NCBI RefSeq assembly: GCF_001427305.1
Contig: NZ_LMFZ01000001.1
Location: 521,166 to 585,165, forward strand
Direction of reading: 5' to 3'
DNA: 64,000 nucleotides
Source: Duganella sp. Root1480D1
GTDB lineage: Bacteria > Pseudomonadota > Gammaproteobacteria > Burkholderiales > Burkholderiaceae_D
Shown here: positions 55,581 through 63,521 of the stretch, in pieces
Layout of the letters: each line of letters begins with the position of its first letter
Position numbering within the stretch: the stretch's first letter is position 1
Notes under the pieces: generated by a model
Told to the model about the DNA's origin: nothing
The model's input: only the letters and a program-made list of their open reading frames with translations
The model's database searches: none
Program-made: the position numbers and the translations under genes

Positions 55581-56320
55581 AGGCGCACCGACAGGCCAAC
55601 GGTGAACGCCAGGTCCGGCGTGCGGCGATTCAGGCCGAGCATGACGCCGGCATCGACGTGCAGGTCGCGCGTGAACGAATAGCCGCCGCCGAAGTCGAAG
55701 CTGGCTGTGGTGCCGCCGTCGCGCGCGCGGGCGATGCGCGGCGTGGCTACTTCGACGAAGGTATATGCGCGTTCGCCCAGGTTCTTCGCCAGCGTGACGC
55801 CGAACTGGCCGGTGGAGACATGCCGTCCGAACTCATCGCGGTCCATGTAATAGCCGGGCATGACGCCCAGTTCCAGGTCGTGCGGCAGCTCCCATTCGAT
55901 CGGTATGCGGAACGAAGGCCGCGTGCCATTGCCCTTGAACTCGCGCGAGCCAGTCGCGAAGTCTGCCTGCATGATCAGGCCGACCGAAGGAGTGCCACCC
56001 TCGCCTTCACGCATCTGCCATTTGAAGCTGACGGCGGTATCGCCCCAGCCGCGCGCGCGCGCAGGGTCGCTGCGATCGGTCAGGCGGCCATCGGTTTCGA
56101 GGCGCAGCTCCAGGTCGTCCGCCACACCGACGCGCAGCAGCAAGGGCGTGCTGCGCGCCTCCTTCGATTGCAGGGCCCCGGTTTCCAGCTGAATGCGCCC
56201 CTGGCCAACCACCTCCGGCGCATCCACGAAATCCGGACGGTCGGTCGTGATCCAGCTATCGGGTTCCGCCGCCGCACCGCATAAAGGCAAGGCAAGCACA
56301 CACAGTACACGTTTCGGCAT
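55577..56320 (-). CDS. Outer-membrane transporter-like beta-barrel protein
   Basis: 247 residues with signal peptide (MPKRVLCVLALPLCGAAA). Alternating aromatic/polar strands: TTDRPDFVDAPEVVGQGRIQ, GWGDTAVSFKWQMREGEGGT, FDFGGGYSFTRDLHVDAGVM, ending in VGLSVRL with a hydrophobic C-terminus typical of beta-barrels. Resembles the MetA-pathway / phenol-degradation transporter-like family. Coupled with patatin downstream; joint function unknown. Confidence 0.72.
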   Translation of the reverse strand: MPKRVLCVLALPLCGAAAEPDSWITTDRPDFVDAPEVVGQGRIQLETGALQSKEARSTPLLLRVGVADDLELRLETDGRLTDRSDPARARGWGDTAVSFKWQMREGEGGTPSVGLIMQADFATGSREFKGNGTRPSFRIPIEWELPHDLELGVMPGYYMDRDEFGRHVSTGQFGVTLAKNLGERAYTFVEVATPRIARARDGGTTASFDFGGGYSFTRDLHVDAGVMLGLNRRTPDLAFTVGLSVRL

Positions 56321-56382
56321 TTCGCTCTCCAGGGCATTTCCGGCTTAGGATAGAAATATGCCATTAATACCGGAGATCAACA

Positions 56383-56736
56383 ATGAAGCTTAACCATATT
56401 GATTTGCCTGTCACAGAACTGGAAGCGGTAGCCGCCTATTTCGAACGTGGTTTTGGCTTTGAACGGGTACCTGCGCCCGCCGAAGGCATGGCCATTTTGC
56501 GCGGCGAAGACGGCTTTGCCCTGATCCTGCAGCAAGCAAAACATGTCGATTACCCACCCGGCTTCCACATCGGCTTCTGCCAGCCTTCCGATGAAGCCGT
56601 GCACGCTGCCTACCAGCGGCTATCCGCCGCCGGCCTTCCCCTGCCTCCCGCCCCAGCGACAAGTTACGGCTGCCTGGCTTTCTGGTGCCAGGCTCCCGGC
56701 GGCATCCTCATCGAGGTCAGCCACCGGGGCGGCTAG
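56383..56736 (+). CDS. VOC-superfamily (glyoxalase-like) protein
   Basis: 117 residues, MKLNHIDLPVTELEAVAAYF with a metal-ligand His, FALILQQAKHVDYPPGFHIG and final ILIEVSHRGG with Glu. One paired beta-alpha-beta module of the VOC fold. It could be a lyase, dioxygenase-like or binding protein; no specific family is assigned. Divergent from the outer-membrane gene. Confidence 0.8.
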   Translation: MKLNHIDLPVTELEAVAAYFERGFGFERVPAPAEGMAILRGEDGFALILQQAKHVDYPPGFHIGFCQPSDEAVHAAYQRLSAAGLPLPPAPATSYGCLAFWCQAPGGILIEVSHRGG

Positions 56737-57470
56737 CTCATTCGCCCGGTGAGCAGCGCAAACGCCCAATCGGGACGGCCGTGGCGCTGTGCCACTTCCG
56801 CAGCGGCGTTCCAGTCATAGGCGACCGCATATTGTTCGACAGTCCAGCCGCCGGCAGTGCGTTCGACAACTGCATAGCGCGCATGCGGCGTGCCGTTTTC
56901 CGCCTTGTGCGGATAAGGCAAAACGTCGTCATAAGCCTGCAAGCCGACACTGCCCGGATTCACGACCAGCCGGCCATCGTCCAGCAGCACTGAGCGCGGC
57001 ACATGGGTATGGCCGCACAGGATCAGGGACGCTTGCGCATCGCCCGCCCGCTCCAGCACTTCCGCGTAGCTTGCGGCGCGCTGCCCTGCCGGATCGACAG
57101 TCTCCATCCAGTACACCAGGTCCGATCCTGGCGTACCGTGCACCATCAGCACATCGTCCTGCAAGCGCATGGACGCGGGCAGCGATGCGATCCACCCGCG
57201 CTGGGCCGGCGCGATGTGCTGGTGCGCCCACAGGTCGGAAGCTCCCATGCGCGCCGGGTCGTGCTCCAGCACTTGGCGCTCGTGGTTGCCGCGAATCGTC
57301 GGCAAGCCCAACGCCATCAGGCGTTCGGCGGTTTCGGCCGGCAGCAATGGGCCCGACAGGATATCGCCCAGGTTCACCGTTACATCCACATTGCGCCGCG
57401 TGATGTCGGCCAGTACCGCATCCAAAGCCCACAAGTTTCCGTGGATATCCGACATCACTGCAATGCGCAT
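56733..57470 (-). CDS. Calcineurin-like metallophosphoesterase
   Basis: 245 residues. Motifs MSDIHGNLWALDAVL, VNLGDILSGPLL, RGNHERQVLEH, CGHTHVPRSVL and VNPGSVGLQA are the full metallophosphoesterase set, close to the YfcE class. It hydrolyses phosphodi- or monoesters; substrate unknown. Convergent with the VOC gene (4-base overlap). Confidence 0.88.
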   Translation of the reverse strand: MRIAVMSDIHGNLWALDAVLADITRRNVDVTVNLGDILSGPLLPAETAERLMALGLPTIRGNHERQVLEHDPARMGASDLWAHQHIAPAQRGWIASLPASMRLQDDVLMVHGTPGSDLVYWMETVDPAGQRAASYAEVLERAGDAQASLILCGHTHVPRSVLLDDGRLVVNPGSVGLQAYDDVLPYPHKAENGTPHARYAVVERTAGGWTVEQYAVAYDWNAAAEVAQRHGRPDWAFALLTGRMS

Positions 57471-57481
57471 CGTTCAATCTC

Positions 57482-59698
57482 CTAGGTGGCCAGGGCGGCG
57501 ACTTGCGCTGCGCTGAGGGCACCATTATAGATGCGGAAATCGTCGATTTTTCCGTTGAAGTAGCGATCGCGGGGAAACTGCGAACGGCCAAGCCAGTTCT
57601 GCGTCGTGCTGCGCATGCGGAACGGAGCATGGGTCATCTCGGTGTTTGTGGCGACCGCGCTGCCATTCACGTACAGGGTGCCTGTGCTGCCCGACAAAGT
57701 CACCGCCACGTGCACCCACTGGCCCGTTGGCAGCGGCGCCGACGTCAGAGCCTGGTCGCCCCAGCCGTTGGTAAGGTTGATGGCGAAGCGCAGGCCGGCT
57801 CCCGCCGCTTGCGGCGTCAGGTACATGTAATGGGTGGTGCCCGAACCGAAGTCGAAAATGCGCGCCCAGTCGCGGCCACCATCCCAGAACACCCAGGCGG
57901 CGATGCTGAAGTCGGCCAGTCCATCCATCAGTTTCGGCGGCAGCGCCACATGGTCGTCCACGCCATCGAGCAGGACGGCGTTGCCCAGCTTTCCTGCCGT
58001 CCACTGGGCGCCATTCATCAGGCTGCCGTGGTGGCCATTGCCGCTGGTATCCGCAGCCGTTGTGCCCTCGGATTCGCTAAACTGGAGCAGGGTGTGCGGC
58101 ACCACCGCCGTGACAACGCGCGCTTCGTTGGAAGCCGCACTATTGCCGGTCGGCGTTTGCGCAGTGATCGCGTAGTAATACGTGTTGGGCGCGAGGCCAC
58201 TGTCGGTGTAGGTCAGCAGGCCGCTGATGCCGCTGGCAACGGTGGTGTATGGGCCGCCCGCGACCGTCGAGCGCAAGACCGTGTAGCTGCTGGCCTTTGC
58301 GGTGCCCCACCACGACAGCTCGACCTTGCCGCCCACCAGGCGCGCCGTCAGGCCGCTCGGCGCCACGCTCGCTGCGAGCGGGTCACGGCTGAAGGTCAGC
58401 GTTCCCAAGCCAAGCTGGTCGCCGCCGCCAGCATCGCCTTCCGGACGCATTCTGGTTGCCATCTGCGCGCAGAACGGCGCTGCCAGCCCGAGCCGGTTAA
58501 CGTAGTGGTTATAGACCATTTCCCACACCGGGCGGTAATGCGGCAAGGCGCCTGGCGAGATGGCAGTGCCCGTACCCTGCCTGTTGACGAGCGTATCGAA
58601 TGGCATCGACAAGTAGTAAGGATTGCCACTGGCATCCGACAGGTTGGACTTGGCCACGTATTCCGCACCCGCCAGGAAGCGGTTGTTGTCGTACCCGTAG
58701 AAATCGTCGCCCTGGTTCCAGGCCATTTCGCAGAACGCGCCGGCCAGGCCGATGCCGAGCGTGGAGTGCCCCTGGTCGCGCGAGCTCTCCTGCCATTGGC
58801 CCAGATAGCCCGGATGGATAAAGGGTACAGACTGGCTCGATGCACCGTTGCCGCGGCCAGTCAGGAAATAGGACGCTGCCTCGTCATACACGTCTGCACG
58901 GTCACATAGCACGCCGATGGCCAGCATACAGGCCATGTTGCACAGGTCCCAGTTGGCCCAGAAATTGGTGATCTCGGAGCCGTTATGCGTTGTCAGGAAC
59001 TGATGGTTCAGGGGATAGAACAAGGTCAGCATCATGTTCTGGAAACGCGCAAAGTCCGCGGCGGCCCAGCCGGAATATGTCCGCATGATTTCCGCGGCAT
59101 TGGCGAACTGGTAGCCGTAAATGCCGGCCGCCAGGAAGCGGTCGGAATTGCCGGTGACCGATGTCAGCGTGGACGACCATGCATTCAGGAATTCCACTGC
59201 CTTGTCGGCATAAGCAGTGTCGCCGGTCAGCTTCCAGCGCAAGGCCAGTTGGTAGCTGCGGGCGACGTCGATAAAGAATTGGCCGAAATTGCTGCCGTCG
59301 CCGCCACGGATCACAGTCTGCAGGGGGCGCGGGCTGACAGTCAGGGTCGAGCGGCCGGTGCGCAGCAGGGTGTTCCAGCCGTCCAGCCAAGGCTGCGCGC
59401 TGGCGGCCACCTTGGCGCGCATGCGGGCAAAGTCCTCTTCGGTATGCAGCAGGCCGGGGTGCACGAAGGTGCGGCCCGGTACGGTTTGCGTCGGTTGCGA
59501 AGGTGGCGTCGACTGCCCAGGCTGTGTCGGTTGCGCAGTTGGCGAGGCGGGGGCTGCTGCAGAATCGGGCATCGATTGCGCCTGGCTGCCACCGCCACCG
59601 CAGGCGCTGAGCTGGAGGGTGCCGATTGCCACAAGGCTGAACGAGCCAGCGCAAAAAGTCCTGCGTGGAAGAGAAATAGCTTGGTCTTGCTTGGACAT
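57482..59698 (-). CDS. Alginate-lyase-like lipoprotein with fibronectin III and LamG domains
   Basis: 738 residues. Lipoprotein signal with RRTFCAGSF and lipobox LSAC (near residue 33). A Ser/Pro/Thr/Gln-rich linker leads to an alginate lyase-like alpha/alpha toroid (WLDGWNTLLRTGRS to YNHYVNRLGL, about residues 80-420). A fibronectin type III module follows (LSWWGTAKASSYTVLRSTVA), then a C-terminal LamG domain (GVDDHVALPPKLMDGLADFS to FNGKIDDFRIYNGALS). The enzyme probably cleaves uronic acid polysaccharides outside the cell. It is unpaired with other polysaccharide genes here. Minus strand, 11 bases upstream of the phosphoesterase. Confidence 0.8.
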   Translation of the reverse strand: MSKQDQAISLPRRTFCAGSFSLVAIGTLQLSACGGGGSQAQSMPDSAAAPASPTAQPTQPGQSTPPSQPTQTVPGRTFVHPGLLHTEEDFARMRAKVAASAQPWLDGWNTLLRTGRSTLTVSPRPLQTVIRGGDGSNFGQFFIDVARSYQLALRWKLTGDTAYADKAVEFLNAWSSTLTSVTGNSDRFLAAGIYGYQFANAAEIMRTYSGWAAADFARFQNMMLTLFYPLNHQFLTTHNGSEITNFWANWDLCNMACMLAIGVLCDRADVYDEAASYFLTGRGNGASSQSVPFIHPGYLGQWQESSRDQGHSTLGIGLAGAFCEMAWNQGDDFYGYDNNRFLAGAEYVAKSNLSDASGNPYYLSMPFDTLVNRQGTGTAISPGALPHYRPVWEMVYNHYVNRLGLAAPFCAQMATRMRPEGDAGGGDQLGLGTLTFSRDPLAASVAPSGLTARLVGGKVELSWWGTAKASSYTVLRSTVAGGPYTTVASGISGLLTYTDSGLAPNTYYYAITAQTPTGNSAASNEARVVTAVVPHTLLQFSESEGTTAADTSGNGHHGSLMNGAQWTAGKLGNAVLLDGVDDHVALPPKLMDGLADFSIAAWVFWDGGRDWARIFDFGSGTTHYMYLTPQAAGAGLRFAINLTNGWGDQALTSAPLPTGQWVHVAVTLSGSTGTLYVNGSAVATNTEMTHAPFRMRSTTQNWLGRSQFPRDRYFNGKIDDFRIYNGALSAAQVAALAT

Positions 59699-59828
59699 GG
59701 TTACCTTTCGAACGACGCGCGGGCAGGACGCCGCGCGGGCTCGATAGTAACTTACCCTATAGCAACATTTCTATAAGCACATGATGAAATTTTTCGCGCC
59801 AAATGAGGCGCGGCGCGCATTTTGGGAA

Positions 59829-60041
59829 TCAGTTGCCGGCCAGCGCATCGGCCACCTTGTCCATTTGGGACGCCTTGGCGATGGCATTGGCAGGCTGCTT
59901 CTGATCCTTCGGCGCTTCCCTGGCCTGTGCCGGCGGCGGCACCGGCAACGTTGAGGCTACGCGGACCGTATCCATGGCATACATGGACACCCCAAGTCCC
60001 ACAGTTCCGATCAATAACCAGCGTACCCACGAGGACAACAC
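59829..60041 (-). CDS. Small single-pass membrane protein
   Basis: 70 residues from GTG 60041, which has SD GGAGG about five bases upstream; a TTG at 60056 is possible. One membrane segment (WLLIGTVGLGVSMYAM) precedes a Pro/Ala/Lys-rich tail with QMDKVADALAGN. No family is recognised. Downstream (59699-59828) only a GC-rich hairpin is seen, with no further gene. Confidence 0.55.
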   Translation of the reverse strand: MLSSWVRWLLIGTVGLGVSMYAMDTVRVASTLPVPPPAQAREAPKDQKQPANAIAKASQMDKVADALAGN

Positions 60042-60127
60042 GATAACCTCCGGCAAACTTTTCTACTAATGAGTTTAGTGCCGAAATTTGCCGGGATTCT
60101 ATTCTATTGTCACAAGGCCTGAAGATT

Positions 60128-60532
60128 TTATTGCTGAGGTTGCTGGGCCATGTAGACCAGTTCCCAGATATGGCCGTCCAGGTCTTCGAAACCGTGTGCG
60201 TACATGAAGCCGTAGTCTTTCGGTTCGCGCGGCGTCTTGCCGCCCGCCGCAACGGCCTTGCGCACCAGTTCATCGACCTCTTCCCGGCTCTCGCAGGACA
60301 GGCATACCAGCACTTCGGTCGCTTCCCTGGCATTGGCGATCGGCTTCGAAGTGAAGGTGCGGAAGAAGTCTTCCACCAGCAGCATCGCGTAGATACTGCC
60401 GTCATGGATCACCATGCTTGCCGCGTTTTCATCGGTGAACTGGGGGTTGAAGGTGTAACCCAAGGCGGCGAAGAAGGCCTTCGACTTTTCCAGATTCTTG
60501 ACGGGCAGGTTGACGAAGATTTGCTTGTTCAT
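60128..60532 (-). CDS. VOC-family (glyoxalase/lactoylglutathione-lyase-like) protein
   Basis: 134 residues. FVNLPVKNLEKSKAFFAALG, QFTDENAASMVIHDGSIYAM, and a C-terminal GFEDLDGHIWELVYMAQQP with His and Glu metal ligands. This is the common bacterial VOC pattern (glyoxalase superfamily). The reaction is unknown. Located between a small membrane gene and an AT-rich gap. Confidence 0.85.
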   Translation of the reverse strand: MNKQIFVNLPVKNLEKSKAFFAALGYTFNPQFTDENAASMVIHDGSIYAMLLVEDFFRTFTSKPIANAREATEVLVCLSCESREEVDELVRKAVAAGGKTPREPKDYGFMYAHGFEDLDGHIWELVYMAQQPQQ

Positions 60533-60663
60533 ATTGGCCTCTCAAAAGGAATTAACAGGGTGGTTTGTATTCCTACGACGCGCCAGCTTTCCTCAAATCG
60601 ACATCAAAGGAAAAAAGTTTCGCTGCGAATATAGCATTCCGTTCCTAAGAAGAAATTCGCAGA

Positions 60664-60708
60664 TTGTCACAAACACAAATATTATTAAAAAATACAAATA
60701 TGTGACAA
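60664..60708. promoter_or_regulatory. Spaced 8-bp dyad in AT-rich gap
   Basis: TTGTCACA (60664-60671) and TGTGACAA (60701-60708), arms 29 bases apart, in a low-GC gap between the VOC gene and the lipoprotein gene. Could be a regulator site; nothing else is recognised in this 255-base gap. Confidence 0.35.
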
Positions 60709-60787
60709 ATGGCATGCTAGATTTGCGGGTGCACCTTGAGCGCGAGCGCTCCGGGTTATCCAAATCCACAAGAGACAGGAAATAAGT

Positions 60788-61015
60788 ATGAAGAAAATGA
60801 TCTTTGCTGCGGCGTCCGCAGTACTCATGGCTGGTTGCGCTGATATGCCGAAACAGGACGATGGGGGCGCCAAGGAAGAAGCGGTTGTGATGACCGGCTC
60901 GCACATCCCGCGCAAGGCCAGCAATGGCAACTACTCCAACGCGAAAAGCATCGATAAAACCGAGTGGGAACGCCAGGTACAGAACCAGGGCACCATCAAC
61001 ACTCCGGGCCGCTGA
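60788..61015 (+). CDS. Small lipoprotein with a TonB-plug-like motif
   Basis: 75 residues. Lipoprotein signal MKKMIFAAASAVLMAGC, then an acidic/Lys segment and EEAVVMTGSHIPRKASNGNY. The VMTGSHIPR piece resembles the start of TonB-dependent receptor plug domains (VVVTGSRIPR), but the rest of a receptor is absent. SD GGAA lies upstream and a perfect 17-bp terminator follows (61041-61078). Function unknown. Confidence 0.7.
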   Translation: MKKMIFAAASAVLMAGCADMPKQDDGGAKEEAVVMTGSHIPRKASNGNYSNAKSIDKTEWERQVQNQGTINTPGR

Positions 61016-61040
61016 TTACCGCCCACGGAATTGCTCCAGC

Positions 61041-61078
61041 AATGAAAAAGGCCAATCCTAAGATTGGCCTTTTTCATT
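61041..61078 (+). terminator. Terminator after the small lipoprotein
   Basis: AATGAAAAAGGCCAATC (61041-61057), loop CTAA, GATTGGCCTTTTTCATT (61062-61078): perfect 17-bp stem with internal T-run. It also works on minus for the tRNA-Pro transcript. Confidence 0.9.
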
Positions 61079-61086
61079 AATACTTT

Positions 61087-61163
61087 TGGTCGGGGCGAGA
61101 AGATTCGAACTTCCGACCCCTTGCACCCCATGCAAGTACGCTACCAGGCTGCGCTACGCCCCG
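61087..61163 (-). tRNA. tRNA-Pro (anticodon GGG), encoded CCA
   Basis: 77 bases on minus. Acceptor CGGGGCG pairs with CGCCCCG, discriminator A, encoded CCA. Anticodon stem CTTGC/GCAAG with loop ATGGGGT, anticodon GGG, which reads CCC/CCU proline codons. T-arm GTTCGAATC is standard. An extended -10 promoter lies just upstream. Confidence 0.95.
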
Positions 61164-61176
61164 ACTCGAGTTTTGG

Positions 61177-61207
61177 ATTATATCAGAGCAATTTGTAGAT
61201 TTGTCAA
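61177..61207 (-). promoter_or_regulatory. Promoter for tRNA-Pro
   Basis: On minus: -35 TTGACA (61202-61207), 19-base spacer, -10 TATAAT (61177-61182) preceded by TGA (extended -10). The -10 ends 13 bases before the tRNA 5' end. Confidence 0.75.
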
Positions 61208-61227
61208 AGTTAGCTCAAACTATACGA

Positions 61228-62058
61228 ATGACGATCGAACCACGACTCGCCGCACGTGCGGCCGAACTCATTGCGCAATCCGATGGGCTGGTCATTGCTG
61301 CCGGTGCCGGCATTGGCGTGGATTCGGGCTTGCCGGATTTTCGCGGTAATGAGGGATTCTGGAAGGCCTACCCTGCCCTCGGCCGGGCGCGCATGGAATT
61401 CACCAGCGTCGCTTCGCCGCGCACTTTTCATGACGATCCGGCGTTGGCGTGGGGCTTTTACGGGCATCGGCTGAACCTGTATCGCGAGACTGTGCCGCAC
61501 GAGGGGTTCTCGCTTCTGAAGGCTTGGGGCGAGGCGATGGATCATGGCAGTTTTATCTTTACCAGTAATGTGGATGGCCAGTTCCAGAAAACGGGCTTCG
61601 ATCCGCATGCCATTTATGAGTGTCACGGGTCGATTCACCACATGCAGTGCCTGGAACCGTGCGGGAACAAGATCTGGGCGGCAGATGATTTTGTGCCGGT
61701 TGTGGATGCGGACGCCTGCCGCCTGCTCAATGAGCCGCCGCGTTGCCCTGATTGCGGTGGGTTGGCGCGGCCAAATATCCTGATGTTTGGCGATTGGGGG
61801 TGGATTGAGCGCCGTAGTGAAATGCAGGCGGCGCGGTTGGGGGTTTGGCTGGAGAAGGTGCGTCGGCCGCTGGTGATTGAATTGGGGGCGGGGACGGCGA
61901 TTCCTTCAGTGCGGCATTTCGGGCACGGTGTAGTGCAGCGAGGTGGGCGGATGGTCCGCGTTAATCCGCGCGAATTTGCTGTCGGCAGCGCGGCGGATGT
62001 GGGGATTGCGGCTGGGGCGTTGGAGGGGTTGAACGCCATTGCCGAGGCTTTAAGTTAA
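61228..62058 (+). CDS. Sir2-family NAD-dependent deacetylase-like protein
   Basis: 276 residues from ATG 61228. [20 protein letters not shown] (NAD loop), [13 protein letters not shown] (TQNxD-type motif), catalytic His in [11 protein letters not shown], zinc Cys in [10 protein letters not shown] and [12 protein letters not shown], and [15 protein letters not shown]. Some substitutions (TSNVD for TQNID) place it in a divergent bacterial Sir2 branch. It removes acyl groups with NAD+ or binds ADP-ribose. Follows tRNA-Pro divergently; the TTG at 61201 is rejected. Confidence 0.85.
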   Translation: MTIEPRLAARAAELIAQSDGLVIAAGAGIGVDSGLPDFRGNEGFWKAYPALGRARMEFTSVASPRTFHDDPALAWGFYGHRLNLYRETVPHEGFSLLKAWGEAMDHGSFIFTSNVDGQFQKTGFDPHAIYECHGSIHHMQCLEPCGNKIWAADDFVPVVDADACRLLNEPPRCPDCGGLARPNILMFGDWGWIERRSEMQAARLGVWLEKVRRPLVIELGAGTAIPSVRHFGHGVVQRGGRMVRVNPREFAVGSAADVGIAAGALEGLNAIAEALS

Positions 62059-62096
62059 ACCCGGTAGACCTGGGTCAGACCCAAGGGTCTGACCCA
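62056..62096. repeat. Stop-anchored intergenic repeat after the Sir2 gene
   Basis: The TAA at 62056-62058 begins TAAACCCGGTA, then TGGGTCAGACCC (62071-62082), AA, GGGTCTGACCCA (62085-62096). Single hairpin on the plus-strand end of a gene, so the stop-codon anchoring holds in both orientations. Confidence 0.8.
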
Positions 62097-62103
62097 AAGA
62101 CGA

Positions 62104-62811
62104 TTAGATGAATTTTACGGAGATGCTGGAGAGGCCTTCGATGCTGCCTGTTAGCGATTGGCCGCGCGTGACTGCGCCGACGCCTTCAGGAGTGCCGGTG
62201 AAAATCAGGTCGCCGGGTTCGAGGCGGAACAGCGTGGAGAGGTTGGCGATGGTCTCGGCGACCGACCAGATCATGTGGTCGGTGCTGCTTGACTGGCGCA
62301 CGGCCCCGTCCAGCGCCAAGGCGATGGCGGCGCTTTCGACGCCGGGCGCTTCGGCTGCGCGGCGCAACGCCCCTACCGGCGCGGAATAGTCGAAGGCCTT
62401 GCCGATTTCCCACGGGCGGCCGGCATCCTTCATCTTGCCTTGCAGGTCGCGGCGCGTCATGTCCAGGCCCACTGCGTAGCCGAAGATGTGCTTTGGCGCG
62501 TCGTCCACGGAAATATTGCTGCCACCGGCGCCGATCGCTACCACCAGTTCGCACTCGTAGTGGTAATTGCTGGTTTGCGGAGGGTATGGCAGCTCGGCCA
62601 CCGTGCCTGGCGCCACCGGTACCACGGCCGCTGCATCGCCCGGTTTGCAGAAGAAGAATGGCGGTTCGCGGTCTGGATCTGAGCCCATCTCGCGCGCGTG
62701 GCCGGCGTAGTTGCGGCCCACGCAGTACACGCGGCGTACCGGGAAGCGTTGGTCGGTGCCGTTAATTTGCAGTGCAGCGACAGCATGCGGCGGGAATACG
62801 TAATCAACCAT
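62104..62811 (-). CDS. Fumarylacetoacetate hydrolase family protein
   Basis: 235 residues. VYCVGRNYAGHAREMG, YHYECELVVAIG with metal Glu residues, GYAVGLDMTRRDLQ, KAFDYSAPVGA and IFTGTPEGVGAVTRG match FAH-domain hydrolases, possibly fumarylpyruvate or maleylpyruvate hydrolases of aromatic catabolism. ATG 62811 has GAGGA eight bases upstream. Eleven bases after a TetR regulator on the same strand. Confidence 0.88.
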   Translation of the reverse strand: MVDYVFPPHAVAALQINGTDQRFPVRRVYCVGRNYAGHAREMGSDPDREPPFFFCKPGDAAAVVPVAPGTVAELPYPPQTSNYHYECELVVAIGAGGSNISVDDAPKHIFGYAVGLDMTRRDLQGKMKDAGRPWEIGKAFDYSAPVGALRRAAEAPGVESAAIALALDGAVRQSSSTDHMIWSVAETIANLSTLFRLEPGDLIFTGTPEGVGAVTRGQSLTGSIEGLSSISVKFI

Positions 62812-62822
62812 TCTCAATATCC

Positions 62823-63428
62823 TCAGGTGAACAGAAGCGCCCGCATGGCGATGCGGAAGGATGAAATCAGCTCCGGAAGCGGCAAATCGGGATAATTCAG
62901 CACCCGCAATTGTAGCCCCTGGTGCAGGCAAATCACGGCCTGCATGCGGCCTTCGACGGTGCTGTCGTCGGCAGGCAGGCCATGCTTTTCGCGGCCGGCC
63001 TTCAGCAGCGCCAGCAGGCTTGCGCACATGCGGCGGTCGGCATCCTGGCTCAAGGCAGCGATAGCGGGGTTGCGCGCGCTTTCTGCGGCAATTTCCAGCG
63101 GCAGCGCCCAGTGATCCGGGTCGAGGTTATTGTGGACGCTCTGCTCGACGTCGTCGATGATCGCCTGCAGCGGGTCGGGCTGGCTGCCAATATTGCTGAT
63201 GATCTCGTGCACCCGCGTTTCGTTTTCCTCCACGAAGGCGGCGATGATCGCATCTTTGCTGGCGAAGTAGTTGTAGATATGGCCGGCGCTCATGCCGGCC
63301 GCTTTGGAAATCTCGGACATGCTGGCGCCGTGGAATCCGCTGCGGCGGAAACAGGTGGCGGCGGCATCCAATACCTGGCGGCGGCGGTTGGCGGCACGCT
63401 CTGGGTCAATGTGGCGTTTTTCAGTCAT
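62823..63428 (-). CDS. TetR-family regulator
   Basis: 201 residues. HTH: MSEISKAAGMSAGHIYNYFA followed by SKDAIIAAFVEE. A large helical ligand-binding domain follows (LALLKAGREKHGLPADD). It precedes the FAH-family gene by 11 bases and probably regulates it and itself; the ligand is unknown. Confidence 0.9.
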   Translation of the reverse strand: MTEKRHIDPERAANRRRQVLDAAATCFRRSGFHGASMSEISKAAGMSAGHIYNYFASKDAIIAAFVEENETRVHEIISNIGSQPDPLQAIIDDVEQSVHNNLDPDHWALPLEIAAESARNPAIAALSQDADRRMCASLLALLKAGREKHGLPADDSTVEGRMQAVICLHQGLQLRVLNYPDLPLPELISSFRIAMRALLFT

Positions 63429-63521
63429 AAGGCGTTACTCTGGCCAAGGTAATGAGCTTTGTCAAATTACAACGTGCTATGATGGACAGGCAGTTACTTC
63501 ATTCTTACAGGAAAGAGTGAT

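Noticed and set aside
59795..59812. GC-rich hairpin after the small membrane protein gene as a terminator
   Set aside because: Short 6-bp stem without a T-run on the gene's strand.
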